Shown in pieces: positions 41,193 through 50,968 of a stretch of 64,000 bases of DNA (its first letter is position 1; each line of letters begins with the position of its first letter). A program made the position numbers and the translations under genes. The notes under the pieces were generated by a model. That model had not been told where the DNA came from. It ran no database searches and worked only from the letters and a program-made list of their open reading frames with translations. Source of the stretch: Sideroxydans sp. (GTDB lineage: Bacteria > Pseudomonadota > Gammaproteobacteria > Burkholderiales > Gallionellaceae); the NCBI GenBank assembly GCA_013791855.1, contig VMTA01000047.1, positions 62,001-126,000 of the forward strand. The letters run 5' to 3'.

Positions 41193-42047
41193 ATGGATGT
41201 CTATCTGAACGGGGCGTTCATGCCCATCGAAGAAGCCAAAGTGCCGGTGCTGGACCGAGGCTTCCTGTTCGGCGATGGCGTGTATGAAGTCATCCCGGTC
41301 TATGCGCGCAATGCGTTCCGCATGCGCGACCACCTGCAGCGTCTGCAACACAGTCTGGACGGCATCCGCCTACCCAACCCGCACAGCGTGGAAGAATGGG
41401 AAGCGATCCTGGCTGTGTTGATCGCGCAACTCTCGCTGGACGACCATTACCTCTACCTGCACATCACGCGCGGCGTCGCCAAGCGCGATCACCCATTCCC
41501 CAATCCGCCGGTGCCACCCACCGTGTTCGTGATGAGCAGCCCGCTGACGCATCCCCCGGCTGAAGCGATCGCCAGCGGCGTCGCCTGCATCACGGTGCAG
41601 GACAACCGCTGGCTGCGTTGCGACATCAAGTCCATCTCGCTGCTGCCCAATGTGTTGATGCGTCAGGCATCTGTCGATGCAGGCTGCGGCGAAGCGATCC
41701 TGATCCGCAATGACAGCTTCATGACCGAAGGCTCGGCCAGCAACATCTTCATGGTGAAGGACGGCGTACTGCTCGCCCCCCCGAAAGACCATCTGATGCT
41801 GCCCGGCATCACCTACGACGTGATCCTCGAACTGGCAGCCGACCACGGCATCAAGACCGTGATACGCAAGATCATGAAAGAAGAACTGTTCAGCGCGGAC
41901 GAACTGCTGCTCACCTCCTCCACTCGCGAAGTGATGCCCATCACCTCGCTGGACGGCCTAGCCATCGGCAACGGCAAACCCGGCACGATGTTCGCGCAGC
42001 TATATCCGCTCTACCAGACATTCAAAAAAGAGATCATGCGCAAATGA
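41193..42047 (+). CDS. dat: D-amino acid aminotransferase (class IV)
   Basis: A 284-residue PLP enzyme of the branched-chain/D-amino-acid fold. VPVLDRGFLFGDGVYEVIPV is the N-terminal signature, the PLP lysine lies in CDIKSISLLPNV, and EGSASNIFMVKDG and LTSSTREVMPI hold the cofactor. It likely interconverts D-Ala and D-Glu for the cell wall, or acts on branched amino acids; residues alone do not settle this. An AGGAGG ribosome binding site precedes it, and it overlaps ybeD by four bases (ATGA). Confidence 0.9.
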   Translation: MDVYLNGAFMPIEEAKVPVLDRGFLFGDGVYEVIPVYARNAFRMRDHLQRLQHSLDGIRLPNPHSVEEWEAILAVLIAQLSLDDHYLYLHITRGVAKRDHPFPNPPVPPTVFVMSSPLTHPPAEAIASGVACITVQDNRWLRCDIKSISLLPNVLMRQASVDAGCGEAILIRNDSFMTEGSASNIFMVKDGVLLAPPKDHLMLPGITYDVILELAADHGIKTVIRKIMKEELFSADELLLTSSTREVMPITSLDGLAIGNGKPGTMFAQLYPLYQTFKKEIMRK

Positions 42048-42313
42048 ACGAACAAAAAGACTCCCTGATCGACTTTCCCTGTGACTTCCCCATCAAGGTG
42101 TTCGGCGTCGCACAGCAGGGTTTCGCGCAAGCGATGGCCGAAGCCGTGCAGCAGCACGCGCCGGACTTCAATGCCGCCAACATTGCGATGCGCGCCAGCA
42201 GCGGGGCGAAATATCTCAGCCTGACCTGCACGGTGCATGTCACCTCGCGCGAGCAGCTCGACGACATCTACCGCGCACTCAGCAGCCACCCGATGGTGAA
42301 GATGGTGTTATGA
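42044..42313 (+). CDS. ybeD: YbeD/DUF493 family protein
   Basis: An 89-residue ACT-like-fold protein of the YbeD family: [14 protein letters not shown], then [15 protein letters not shown] and [19 protein letters not shown]. In E. coli the gene lies between dacA and lipB, as here. It is thought to be a small regulator of unknown ligand. Start and stop overlap both neighbours by four bases. Confidence 0.93.
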   Translation: MNEQKDSLIDFPCDFPIKVFGVAQQGFAQAMAEAVQQHAPDFNAANIAMRASSGAKYLSLTCTVHVTSREQLDDIYRALSSHPMVKMVL

Positions 42314-42957
42314 CACCGCCCATCCACATCCGCGCGCTGGGGCTGGTCGACTACGAACCCACCTGGCGCGCCATGCAAAAGTTCACTGCCGAGCGCACAG
42401 CCGATACCGTGGATGAGATCTGGCTGGTGCAACATCCGCCGACCTACACGCAAGGCCAGGCAGGCAAGCCCGAGCATCTGCTGAACCCGACTTCCATCCC
42501 GGTCGTGAAGATCGACCGTGGCGGGCAGATCACCTACCACGGCCCTGGCCAGATCGTGATCTATCTGCTGCTCGATCTGCGCCGCTGGAAAATCAACGTG
42601 CGCGATCTGGTGCGTCTGATGGAACAGGCCGTGGTCGACCTGCTGGCGGAACACGGCGTACAAGCGGAAGGACGGACCGATGCGCCCGGCGTGTATGTGC
42701 ATGACGCCAAGATCGCCGCGCTGGGCTTGAAGATCAAGAATGGTTGCTGCTACCACGGGCTGTCATTCAATGTGGACATGGACCTGACACCGTTCGACAA
42801 CATCAATCCCTGCGGTTATCAGGGACTGCGTGTGACGCAATGTCTAGAACTGGGTATCGCACCGGAATTCGAGGAGTTACAGGCGGAACTGACGCAGAAC
42901 CTGGTGCATGGTTTGCAGCAGCATCTGCTGGCAAAGGGCTCAGTTAGCGCCGGTTGA
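42310..42957 (+). CDS. lipB: octanoyl-[acyl-carrier protein] transferase
   Basis: A 215-residue enzyme that moves the octanoyl group from acyl carrier protein onto lipoate-dependent enzymes. [20 protein letters not shown] is the hallmark, the conserved Lys is in [12 protein letters not shown], and the acyl-accepting Cys is in [12 protein letters not shown]. In most relatives lipA follows, but here the convergent motD gene comes next and overlaps the stop by 18 bases, so lipA must be elsewhere. Confidence 0.95.
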   Translation: MTPPIHIRALGLVDYEPTWRAMQKFTAERTADTVDEIWLVQHPPTYTQGQAGKPEHLLNPTSIPVVKIDRGGQITYHGPGQIVIYLLLDLRRWKINVRDLVRLMEQAVVDLLAEHGVQAEGRTDAPGVYVHDAKIAALGLKIKNGCCYHGLSFNVDMDLTPFDNINPCGYQGLRVTQCLELGIAPEFEELQAELTQNLVHGLQQHLLAKGSVSAG

Positions 42958-43704
42958 GATCGCCGCCTCGGGCGGCGGTGCCAGCACGGTGACCGTCACA
43001 CGGCGGTTGCGGGCTCTGCCTTCGATCGTATCGTTGGATGCCACGGGATCATTGTCCGCATGGCCGATGGCCTTGAGATGATCTGCGGTCAGCCCCTGCT
43101 CGATGAACAGTCGCACCACGCTGCTGGCACGGGCAGATGACAGTTCCCAGTTGGACGGGAACTGTGCTGTCGCGATAGGCAGGTTGTCGGTATAGCCTTC
43201 CACCTCCACCGGCATCGCCTCTTCCGCCAGTATCTTTGCGACATCCGTCAGCGTCGTTACTGCTTCAGCTTGCAGCGTCGCATCGCCCTGCTGGAACAGC
43301 ATGCTGGCGTTGATGTCCAGCGTGACGCCTCGATCGGTCTGGGTGACGCTCATCGCCCCCTTGTTGACGAAGCTCGCCAGTTTGCTGTTGAGCGCCGCGC
43401 TCAGGCGTTTCATGCGTTCCTGCTGTTTGATGTATTTTTCGGCCAGACGCGCGTTGCGGCGTTCGATCAGCGCCTTGAAGTACATCTCCTCTTCGCTCAG
43501 ACCGGTGCCGGCATCCCCTGTTCCCGCCTGTTTACCAAAGGCTTGGGTCATGGAACCGCTGAACACTTTGTATTTGCCTTCATTGACCGAAGAGATGCCG
43601 TACATCACCACGAAGAACGCGAACAGCAGGGTGATGAAGTCGGCATAGGAGACCATCCAGCGATCATGATTGTCCGGCCCTTGTCTTTTAGCCCGGCGTG
43701 CCAT
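42940..43704 (-). CDS. motD: flagellar motor stator protein MotD (MotB-like)
   Basis: A 254-residue stator subunit. The N-terminal helix [20 protein letters not shown] (about 14-33) carries the proton-binding Asp in SYADF. The C-terminal OmpA-like peptidoglycan-binding domain (from about 120) has [26 protein letters not shown] and [10 protein letters not shown]. It forms the stator with the MotA-like gene upstream, one base away. In Pseudomonas MotCD is a second stator set that drives swarming. The 3' end overlaps lipB. Confidence 0.93.
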   Translation of the reverse strand: MARRAKRQGPDNHDRWMVSYADFITLLFAFFVVMYGISSVNEGKYKVFSGSMTQAFGKQAGTGDAGTGLSEEEMYFKALIERRNARLAEKYIKQQERMKRLSAALNSKLASFVNKGAMSVTQTDRGVTLDINASMLFQQGDATLQAEAVTTLTDVAKILAEEAMPVEVEGYTDNLPIATAQFPSNWELSSARASSVVRLFIEQGLTADHLKAIGHADNDPVASNDTIEGRARNRRVTVTVLAPPPEAAISTGAN

Positions 43705-43705
43705 A

Positions 43706-44446
43706 TCAGTGCAGGTAACCCCTGAGCTTGTTCTCGATGTAGTGCGGATTCTCCGCGTTGGCGATCATGCACAGCCCGTCGATCACCATCTCGCGCTTGT
43801 TCACCTCACGCTGGATGAGAATCTTGAGTTTGCCTGAGATAGGCAGGAACACCAGATTGGCGAAACCCACACCATAGATGGTGGCGATGAAAGCGACCGC
43901 GATACCGGCGCCCAGTTTGGCGGGTTCGCCCAGATTCTGCATCACGTGCACCAGACCCAGTACCGCCCCCAGGATACCGATGGTGGGCGAATATCCGGCG
44001 GCTGCCTCCCACACGCGCGCGCTCTGCCAGTGCAATGTCTCGTAACTGTTCAGGTCGATCTCCAGCACTTCGCGCACCTTCTCCGCGCTGTGCCCGTCCA
44101 CCAGCAACTGCAAACCCTTCTGTACGAAGGGATCGTTGATGGTTTTGATCTGCCCTTCGAGGGCGAGGATGCCGTCTTTGCGTGCCACATTGCCCCAGGC
44201 AGTCAGACGGTAGACCAGTTGCTGTGCTTCGCTCCTGGGCGTGACGAACACCCACTTGGCCATCTTCACGCCACTGATGAACACATTCATCGGATGCTGC
44301 ACCATCACCGCGCCCAGCGTGCCGCCGAACACGATGAGGAAGGCTGCCGCCTGCAGCAGCACATCGACCGAACCGCCTTCGAGGAACTGGCCGCCCAAGA
44401 TACCGGCGACGGCAATGACCAGTCCGAACAGGCTGAGTATATCCAT
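43706..44446 (-). CDS. motC: flagellar motor stator protein MotC (MotA-like)
   Basis: A 246-residue membrane protein of the MotA/TolQ/ExbB family. Hydrophobic helices lie near 2-20, 30-50, 145-165 and 178-200. The cytoplasmic part holds charged residues near WGNVARKDGILALEG, and PTIGILGAVLGLVHVMQNLG is the family signature. I start at MDILSLFG (44446), which overlaps the fliA stop (TGATG). Placed between fliA and motD, as in Pseudomonas-like MotCD loci. Confidence 0.93.
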   Translation of the reverse strand: MDILSLFGLVIAVAGILGGQFLEGGSVDVLLQAAAFLIVFGGTLGAVMVQHPMNVFISGVKMAKWVFVTPRSEAQQLVYRLTAWGNVARKDGILALEGQIKTINDPFVQKGLQLLVDGHSAEKVREVLEIDLNSYETLHWQSARVWEAAAGYSPTIGILGAVLGLVHVMQNLGEPAKLGAGIAVAFIATIYGVGFANLVFLPISGKLKILIQREVNKREMVIDGLCMIANAENPHYIENKLRGYLH

Positions 44447-45156
44447 CAATGTCCCCGCAAAGTGGTACGCAAGCGCGCCACGGCCTGGCTATGCAATTGG
44501 CACACGCGCGATTCCGAGACACCCATCACTTCGCCAATCTCGCGCAGATTCATCTCCTGCTCATAGTGCATGCCCATCAATAATCTCTCGCGTTCCGGCA
44601 GGCGTTCGATGGCCTGTACCAGTGCCGTGCGGAAACGGTCGTCCTGCAACAGCTCCAGCGGGTTGGCCTCGGTGCTGTAATCATGCCGGTCGAAGAAACC
44701 CTCATCGTCTTCGTTGTGGAAGTCTTCGTAGTAGACCAGCTGTGCGCCGCGCGCTTCCTGCAACAACTGCTGGTATTCGGTCAGGCTGACCGACATCTCT
44801 TTGGCGATCTCGGTCTCGGTCGGCGCGCGTCCCAACTTCTGCTGCAGCTTGCTGATGGCATTCTCGATACGGCGCGTGTCGCGGCGCATGCTGCGCGGCA
44901 ACCAGTCCGCCCCGCGCAGTTCGTCCAGCATCGCGCCGCGTATACGTTGCGCCGCATAGGTCTCGAACTGTGCACCGCGCAATTCGTCATAGCGGCTGGC
45001 TGCATCCAGCAGACCGATCATGCCGGCCTGTATCAGGTCGTCCACATCCACGCTGCCCGGCAGTTTCAGCATCATATGGTGAGCGATACGCTTCACCAAT
45101 GCCGCATGCTCCTGCAGGCATTGGTTCTTATCGTTCAGTCCATTGGGCGTGTACAT
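44446..45156 (-). CDS. fliA: flagellar sigma factor FliA (sigma-28)
   Basis: A 236-residue alternative sigma factor for late flagellar and chemotaxis genes. Region 2 is YTPNGLNDKNQCLQEHAALV followed by VDVDDLIQAGMIGLLDA and AQFETYAAQRIRGAMLDELR; region 4 is LPERERLLMGMHYEQEMNLR then IGEVMGVSESRVCQLHSQA. I chose the ATG at 45156 because relatives begin MYTxxG and GGAAG lies upstream. An earlier ATG at 45237 overlaps the flhG stop (ATGA) and would add 27 residues. The sigma-28 site ahead of the PAS gene in this window would be its target. Confidence 0.92.
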   Translation of the reverse strand: MYTPNGLNDKNQCLQEHAALVKRIAHHMMLKLPGSVDVDDLIQAGMIGLLDAASRYDELRGAQFETYAAQRIRGAMLDELRGADWLPRSMRRDTRRIENAISKLQQKLGRAPTETEIAKEMSVSLTEYQQLLQEARGAQLVYYEDFHNEDDEGFFDRHDYSTEANPLELLQDDRFRTALVQAIERLPERERLLMGMHYEQEMNLREIGEVMGVSESRVCQLHSQAVARLRTTLRGH

Positions 45157-45233
45157 TTTCTTTATTCTTCCGATCTTGCCGGCAGTGGACTGTGCCTGGC
45201 GCGTTACCGGCGCCTCAGCGACGGCAACGGGGC

Positions 45234-46163
45234 TCATGTCAGCGCTGCCATGCCGCCTGTGTGCGAGCGCATCGCCTGCGCACTGCGCGGCTGCGACATA
45301 CGCATCAGTCTTTGCATGACGCTGCTCAGACGGTCCTGCACATGTTCACTGACGCCAGGTGCGCGCAGCAGTCCTTGTGCGATCTCGCGCATCGCCATCG
45401 ACGATGCTGCCGAGGGGAACGCATCCACTACCGGACGGCACAATTGTGTCGCACGTTTCAACTTTTCATCAACTGGAATATAGCCCAGATACGAAAGGCT
45501 TACCTGCAAATGATGACGTGCGACCTTTGCCATGTTGTCGAACACGGCCAGTGCCTCGCGTTCGCTGCCGACACGGTTGACCACGATATCAAAGGCCTGA
45601 CGGCCGTTGTGCACCGCCATCTTCTTCAATAAGGCGTAGCTTTCGGTGATGCCGCTGGCGGTTGCGTTCAATACCAGCAGCAAGGGTTCGTCGCCGGACA
45701 GGCTAGCGCACACCGAATTGCCATCGCGGGCCGCATCCACCAGCACCACATCTCGCCCCACTGCCGCCCCCAGCAGCGATTCCAGCAGACGTTCTCGCTC
45801 GGCCTCCTCCATTTTGGGCAGTGCCTGCATCGCGCGCGCCACCGGCAACACGCCGGGACCGGCCATGCCCTGCAGCAGCACATCCTGCCAGGTCTTGTCG
45901 CCGCGTGCCGCATGCAGCAGGTCGTAACGCGGGCGCAATGCCAGCGTGTTGGCCACATTGTCGTGCGACAGGTTCTCGTCCAGTACCAGCACATCCTTGC
46001 CGGCATGGGCGAACACCGCCGCCAGATTGGTGACGATACTGGTCGCGCCCAATCCGTCGCGCGCGCCCAGCACGGTGATCACTTGGGCATTGCCACGTGC
46101 CAGCAGTTTGCGCAGTCCGGCGGCCTGATCGCCGAAGCCGAAGGTCTGGCTATCAGTGCGCAT
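45234..46163 (-). CDS. flhG: MinD/ParA-like FlhG (FleN/YlxH) with degenerate Walker A motif
   Basis: A 309-residue protein that limits flagellum number and stimulates the GTPase of FlhF. The N-terminal activator motif DQAAGLRKL (12-20) is present. The place of the P-loop reads GARDGLGATS (33-42): the usual KGGxGKT lysines are both missing, with Ala at position 40 where GK(T/S) is expected. Asp in VVLVDAARDG fits Walker B, and the C-terminus has LSYLGYIPVDEKLKRA. ATP binding is therefore questionable. The start at 46163 overlaps the flhF stop, with GGGAGG upstream. Confidence 0.9.
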   Translation of the reverse strand: MRTDSQTFGFGDQAAGLRKLLARGNAQVITVLGARDGLGATSIVTNLAAVFAHAGKDVLVLDENLSHDNVANTLALRPRYDLLHAARGDKTWQDVLLQGMAGPGVLPVARAMQALPKMEEAERERLLESLLGAAVGRDVVLVDAARDGNSVCASLSGDEPLLLVLNATASGITESYALLKKMAVHNGRQAFDIVVNRVGSEREALAVFDNMAKVARHHLQVSLSYLGYIPVDEKLKRATQLCRPVVDAFPSAASSMAMREIAQGLLRAPGVSEHVQDRLSSVMQRLMRMSQPRSAQAMRSHTGGMAALT

Positions 46164-47439
46164 ACTCCCTCCCTGCGGCGACACCGCTGGTCAGCCCGGC
46201 CATGAAGGCCGGGAAATCCATTTCCGGCAGTGCAAAGTTGGAGGCCTTGCCGACGTCCTTGAAGGTGCGGTGCAGCAGATAGTCCAGCTTCACCTCATGC
46301 AGGTCTTCCGGCACGCGCTGGCCGCTGGCGATGTAATGCATGGCCAGTTTGTGGCGCGCCACCACATCGAGCACCGTGCCCAGCGTAACCGCTTCGTCCA
46401 ATTTGGTCGGGATGCAACCGATCACACCCGGTCCGCCGTACATCTTCACCACATCATCCAGCGTGCCGCCTGCACTGGTAGCGTTCAGCAGCAGCAAGCG
46501 GCCGATGCCGGCTTCGTCGAACATGCGATTCTGCTCGGCCACGCGGCTGTCGCGCTGGCCCACACCCATGGTGTCGATCAGTACCAGATGCTTGTGTTTG
46601 AGACCGGACAGGGTGAGTTTCAGATCATTGGCATCGCGCACGGCATGTACGCTCACGCCGAGGATCTTGGCGTAGATGCGCAGTTGTTCATAGGCACCGA
46701 CACGGTAGCTGTCGGTGGTTACCAGTGCCACCTTGTCCGCCCCGTAACGCACCACCGCACGTGCGGCCAGCTTGGCGGTGGTGGTGGTCTTGCCCACGCC
46801 AGTGGGGCCGACCAGCGCATACACACCGCCGCGCGTCACCACGTCGTCCTGTACACCGGCCACGCGCAGGTTGTGCGCGAGGATGCGCTTGACCCAATCC
46901 AGATCGGCGTTGGCCGGCATCTTGTCCAGCAAGCGGCGCGACAAGGCCGGACTGAAACCGACATTGACCATGTCACGCATCAGACCGGAGCGCTTCGGAT
47001 CCTGTTGCTGGATGTTGCCCCAGGCCAAGGTGGCCATCTGCTCCTGCATCTGTTTGTGCATGGACTTGAGTTCGCTCAACAGGCGCTGTTGCTCGGCGGG
47101 TTCTTGCGCCGCTTCAGCGACAGCGGGAGTCGGCGTCACAACACGCTGCGTTTCCGCCGCGAGCACTTTCGCGCCCAGTGTGGCAGCCTGGTTCTGTGCA
47201 CGATCGGAAAGAGCGGGGCGCTGTTCGATGCGTTTGTCGAGGCGTGGCTTGGAGGAGGCGCGTGATTCGACCACACGTGTCTCGTTCAGATGGGCCAGCT
47301 CGCTGCCCGGGATGGCGACGATCTCGACCCCCTCGGCCACTTTGCGATTGGACAGGATGACGGCGTCCTCGCCCAGTTCGATGCGTACCAGTTTCAGGGC
47401 CTCGCGTGAGCTACCTGCGATGAATTTTCTTGCGTTCAT
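46153..47439 (-). CDS. flhF: signal-recognition-particle-like GTPase FlhF
   Basis: A 428-residue protein that places the first flagellar components at the cell pole. The N-terminal basic stretch MNARKFIAGSSREALKLV, the middle helical N domain, and the G domain follow: G1 LVGPTGVGKTTTTAKLAAR (about 216-234), TTDSYRVGAYEQL, VLIDTMGVGQRD and the G4/G5 loops near PTKLDEAVTLG. The start overlaps the flhA stop and is preceded by GGAGG inside flhA. FlhF with FlhG implies polar flagellation. Confidence 0.94.
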   Translation of the reverse strand: MNARKFIAGSSREALKLVRIELGEDAVILSNRKVAEGVEIVAIPGSELAHLNETRVVESRASSKPRLDKRIEQRPALSDRAQNQAATLGAKVLAAETQRVVTPTPAVAEAAQEPAEQQRLLSELKSMHKQMQEQMATLAWGNIQQQDPKRSGLMRDMVNVGFSPALSRRLLDKMPANADLDWVKRILAHNLRVAGVQDDVVTRGGVYALVGPTGVGKTTTTAKLAARAVVRYGADKVALVTTDSYRVGAYEQLRIYAKILGVSVHAVRDANDLKLTLSGLKHKHLVLIDTMGVGQRDSRVAEQNRMFDEAGIGRLLLLNATSAGGTLDDVVKMYGGPGVIGCIPTKLDEAVTLGTVLDVVARHKLAMHYIASGQRVPEDLHEVKLDYLLHRTFKDVGKASNFALPEMDFPAFMAGLTSGVAAGREYAH

Positions 47440-49520
47440 GCTCTACCTCCTACCATGGCTGTGACCCGGATAGTTTTGAAACCGGGCACTTCTTCTTGGG
47501 AAATGACTTTGAGTTGCGGTACGGCGCGTTTCAGGAAGCGTGCCAACAGATCGCGCAGGCCGCCGGGCACCAGCAATACGGTCGGCAGACCCAGCCGCTC
47601 TTGGGCGGCGGCGGCGGCGCGTGCTTCATTGAGCAGGGTATTGGCCAGTCCCGGCTCGATGGCGGAACCGCCCGCCTGCAAGGCCTGACCGAGCACGTAT
47701 TCCAGTTCCTTGTCCATACCGATGACCTGCAACTCCTGCGACGACGGGTAGTATTGCTGCACGATGGCGGCGCCCAGTCCGACCCGCACCAGCGAGGTGA
47801 GTACGGTAGCGTCCTGCGTTCTCGGCGCATGCTCGGCCAGTGTCTCGAGGATGGTGCGCATATCGCGGATATGCATGCCTTCGTCGAGGAGGTTCTGCAG
47901 CACCTTCTGCACGGTGGTGAACGGCAGCAGGTTGGGGATCAGGTCTTCGGTCAGCTTGGGCGCAAGCTTGCCCAGATGGTCCAGCAATTGTTGCAGTTCC
48001 TGACGGCCGAGCAGCTCGGCGGCATAGGTCTGGATCAGGTGGCTCATATGGGTCGCCACCACGGTACCGGCATCGACCACGGTATAACCCATGGCCTGCG
48101 CCTGGTCGCGCAGGTTCTGTTCGATCCAGATAGCGGGCAGTCCGAAGGCCGGGTCTTTGGTCGGCGTACCGGGTAACTGGCCACTCACGTTACCGGGATT
48201 GATCGCCAGCAGTTGTTGCGCATAGGCTTCGCCACTGCCGATCTCGGCCCCCTTGAGCGTGATGCGATAACTGTTCGGCGACAGATCGAGGTTGTCACGG
48301 ATATGCACGGGTGGCGGCAGGAAGCCCATGTCCTGCGTGAATTTCTTGCGGATTCCTTTGATGCGGCGCAGCAGGTCGCCGTCCTGCGCCTTGTCCACCA
48401 GCGCGATCAGGCGGTAGCCCACTTCCAGACCCAACACATCCACCTGGGACACGTCTTCCCAACTGGCTTCCGCCGCTTCGGGGATCACCACTTCCTGGGC
48501 ATGCACTTCCTGCTCCTGCACCTGCGCCTGCTTGCCCTTCTGCATCAGGAAATAGGCGAACCAGCCCATTGCGCCGGCCAGCATCAGGAAGGCGAAATGC
48601 GGCATGCCGGGGATCATGCCCATCAGGCCGATGATGGCGGCAGTCAGCACGATGACATGGGGATTGGAGATCAGCTGCTTGCTCAGTTGCTGGCCGATGT
48701 TGTCTTCGGAAGCGACGCGGCTCACCACCATACCGGCAGCAGTGGAGATCACCAGCGCCGGAATCTGCGCCACCAGACCGTCGCCGATGGTGAGCAATGT
48801 GTAGTACTTGGCGGCAGTCGCCAGATCGAGATCATGCTGCAACATGCCGACCACCAGACCGCCGACCACGTTGATTAGCATGATCATGATGCCGGCCACG
48901 GCATCACCGCGCACGAATTTTGAAGCACCGTCCATGGCACCGTAGAACTCGGCTTCCTGCGAGATCTCGGCGCGGCGTTTGCGTGCCGCGTCCTCGCCGA
49001 TCAAACCCGCGTTCAGGTCGGCATCGATGGCCATCTGCTTGCCGGGCATGGCATCCAGAGTGAAGCGCGCGCCGACCTCGGCGATACGACCCGCACCCTT
49101 GGTGATGACCACGAAGTTGATGATGACCAGGATGATGAACACCACCAGACCGACGGCGTAGTTGCCGCCGACCAGGAAGTGGCCAAACGATTCGATCACC
49201 TTGCCGGCCGCAGCCGGGCCGGTGTGTCCTTCCAGCAGCACCACGCGCGTGGAAGCGACGTTGAGCGACAGACGCAGCAGGGTGGAGATCAGCAGCACCG
49301 CAGGGAACACCGCGAAGTCCAGCGGCTTAGTGGTGTTCATCGCCACCAGCAGCACCATGATGGCCAGCGCGATGTTGAAGGTGAACAGCATGTCCAGCAG
49401 CAGCGGCGGCAACGGCAACACCATCATCGACAAGATCATCACGATCAGCAACGGCCCGGCCAAACCGCGCACGCCGGTACTGGTAAGTGATCCCTTGAGT
49501 GTATTGATGATGTCGTTCAT
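47436..49520 (-). CDS. flhA: flagellar biosynthesis protein FlhA
   Basis: A 694-residue export-gate protein of the flagellar type III secretion machine. About eight hydrophobic helices lie in residues 18-330, with the conserved FHIPEP-type loop VARFTLDAMPGKQMAIDADL (here GARFTLDAMPGKQMAIDADL). A large cytoplasmic domain follows, ending with LVLSEEVP-like strands. I start at MNDIINTLKGS (49520). It is separated from flhB by 143 bases that contain a hairpin. Confidence 0.95.
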   Translation of the reverse strand: MNDIINTLKGSLTSTGVRGLAGPLLIVMILSMMVLPLPPLLLDMLFTFNIALAIMVLLVAMNTTKPLDFAVFPAVLLISTLLRLSLNVASTRVVLLEGHTGPAAAGKVIESFGHFLVGGNYAVGLVVFIILVIINFVVITKGAGRIAEVGARFTLDAMPGKQMAIDADLNAGLIGEDAARKRRAEISQEAEFYGAMDGASKFVRGDAVAGIMIMLINVVGGLVVGMLQHDLDLATAAKYYTLLTIGDGLVAQIPALVISTAAGMVVSRVASEDNIGQQLSKQLISNPHVIVLTAAIIGLMGMIPGMPHFAFLMLAGAMGWFAYFLMQKGKQAQVQEQEVHAQEVVIPEAAEASWEDVSQVDVLGLEVGYRLIALVDKAQDGDLLRRIKGIRKKFTQDMGFLPPPVHIRDNLDLSPNSYRITLKGAEIGSGEAYAQQLLAINPGNVSGQLPGTPTKDPAFGLPAIWIEQNLRDQAQAMGYTVVDAGTVVATHMSHLIQTYAAELLGRQELQQLLDHLGKLAPKLTEDLIPNLLPFTTVQKVLQNLLDEGMHIRDMRTILETLAEHAPRTQDATVLTSLVRVGLGAAIVQQYYPSSQELQVIGMDKELEYVLGQALQAGGSAIEPGLANTLLNEARAAAAAQERLGLPTVLLVPGGLRDLLARFLKRAVPQLKVISQEEVPGFKTIRVTAMVGGRA

Positions 49521-49644
49521 GTCGCGCCCCGTTCTGCTATCCGTTTCGCCGCGCCCCAAAGGGGGCTCATGGCTCGTACGTATTATCTGGAGGGTGCGTC
49601 AAATCAAAGGTGGGAATAGAAGGGGAATTGTGCGGCTATTAATC

Positions 49645-49662
49645 GCAGTGCCTGGGCACTGC
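49645..49662. other. short perfect hairpin after flhB
   Basis: Two perfect eight-base arms (49645-49652 and 49655-49662) with a two-base loop lie directly after the flhB stop on the minus strand. No T-run follows, so it is not a clear terminator; it may protect the flhB 3' end or form part of a processing site. Confidence 0.45.
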
Positions 49663-49663
49663 A

Positions 49664-50827
49664 TCAATCAGCAGCCGCTTCGGCCAGCTCTTTGGTCAGC
49701 GGGTCGAGTTCCTTGGGCACGGGCAACTCGCCCGGCTTCACCGGCTTGACCCCGCCCTGCTTCTTGTAGCGACGCAGCTGGTAGACATAGGCCAGCACTT
49801 CCGCGACGGCCGTGTAAAGCGCTTCTGGAATAGGCGCACCTAACTCGCTGTGTTTATGCAAAGCACGCGCCAGCGGTGGTGCTTCGAGGATAGGCACGTT
49901 GTGTTCCTTGGCGATCTCTTTGATCTTGGCCGCCAACAGGTGTGAACCCTTGGCTACCACGATAGGCGCGCGCATCTTGTCCTCGCTGTATTTGAGTGCG
50001 ACCGAATAGTGGGTCGGGTTGGTCACCACCACGTCGGCGGTCGGGATCTCGGACATCATGCGGCGGCGTGCAATCTCGCGCTGCATGCTGCGGATGCGTC
50101 CCTTGACCTGCGGATTCCCCTCGGTCTCCTTACCTTCCTGGCGGACCTCTTCCTTGGTCATCTTCAGCTTCTTGGTGTGTTCGTAAAGCTGGAACGGTAC
50201 ATCGATGACCACGATCAACACCATGCCCGCCATGATGGCGGCATAGCTCCACCAGATCATGTTGTTAAGATGCGGGATGGCGCGCACGACCGGTTCGCTC
50301 ACCAGTTGCATCACTTCGTCGCGATTAGCCCACACCACCCAGGCACCGATGCCGCCGACCAGGATCGCCTTGCCCAGCGCCTTGACCAGCTCGATCAGGC
50401 TATGCGCGGAGAACATGCGCTTGATACCGCTGAAAGGATTGAGTTTGCCGAATTTCGGCTGTAAAGCCTTGGGCGAAAACAGCCAGCCACTCATCAGCAG
50501 CGGCGAGAGTAGCGCCACCAGCACCAGCATCACGAGGAATGGCACGAAGGTGAGCAGGATGTCCATGAACAGATCATGCAGCCTTGGTACCATCAGCTCG
50601 ATGTTGAAAGCGAGCGCCCGATCCAGTGTCAGCCCGTTATGCAGAAGCCGCAGCATCCCCTGGCCCAGCACCTCACCCATCATCCACAGCCCAGCACCAC
50701 CGGCCACAAGGCCCATGAAAGTGGACAGCTCGCGCGAGCGCGCAACCTGTCCGTCCTCGCGCGCCTTGTCAAGTTTGCGTTGCGAGGGTAATTCTGTCTT
50801 TTCGAGATCGCTGTCCTGACCGGCCAT
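49664..50827 (-). CDS. flhB: flagellar biosynthesis protein FlhB
   Basis: A 387-residue membrane protein that switches flagellar export from rod/hook to filament substrates. Four helices lie in about 30-210 (near AGGAGLWMMGEVL, FLVMLVLVALLSPLL, AILVGGIGAWVVW and YAAIMAGMVLIVVID). The autocleavage site Asn-Pro-Thr-His is intact in VVTNPTHYSVAL near 267-270. I start at MAGQDSDLEKTE (50827), which has AAGGA eight bases upstream; an ATG nine bases earlier would have no spacing. It is divergent from the PAS gene. Confidence 0.94.
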   Translation of the reverse strand: MAGQDSDLEKTELPSQRKLDKAREDGQVARSRELSTFMGLVAGGAGLWMMGEVLGQGMLRLLHNGLTLDRALAFNIELMVPRLHDLFMDILLTFVPFLVMLVLVALLSPLLMSGWLFSPKALQPKFGKLNPFSGIKRMFSAHSLIELVKALGKAILVGGIGAWVVWANRDEVMQLVSEPVVRAIPHLNNMIWWSYAAIMAGMVLIVVIDVPFQLYEHTKKLKMTKEEVRQEGKETEGNPQVKGRIRSMQREIARRRMMSEIPTADVVVTNPTHYSVALKYSEDKMRAPIVVAKGSHLLAAKIKEIAKEHNVPILEAPPLARALHKHSELGAPIPEALYTAVAEVLAYVYQLRRYKKQGGVKPVKPGELPVPKELDPLTKELAEAAAD

Positions 50828-50968
50828 GTCGTCCATCCTTTATCGGTGCGGCGATCATAGGACGGGTTCACGCGTGACAAGGGTTCGAAATGAAGGGGTT
50901 TTTCAGCCCTATTGCATAGATTCCAATGCACCGGACCGTCATAAGATGGCATCATTGCGGCAGGCACC

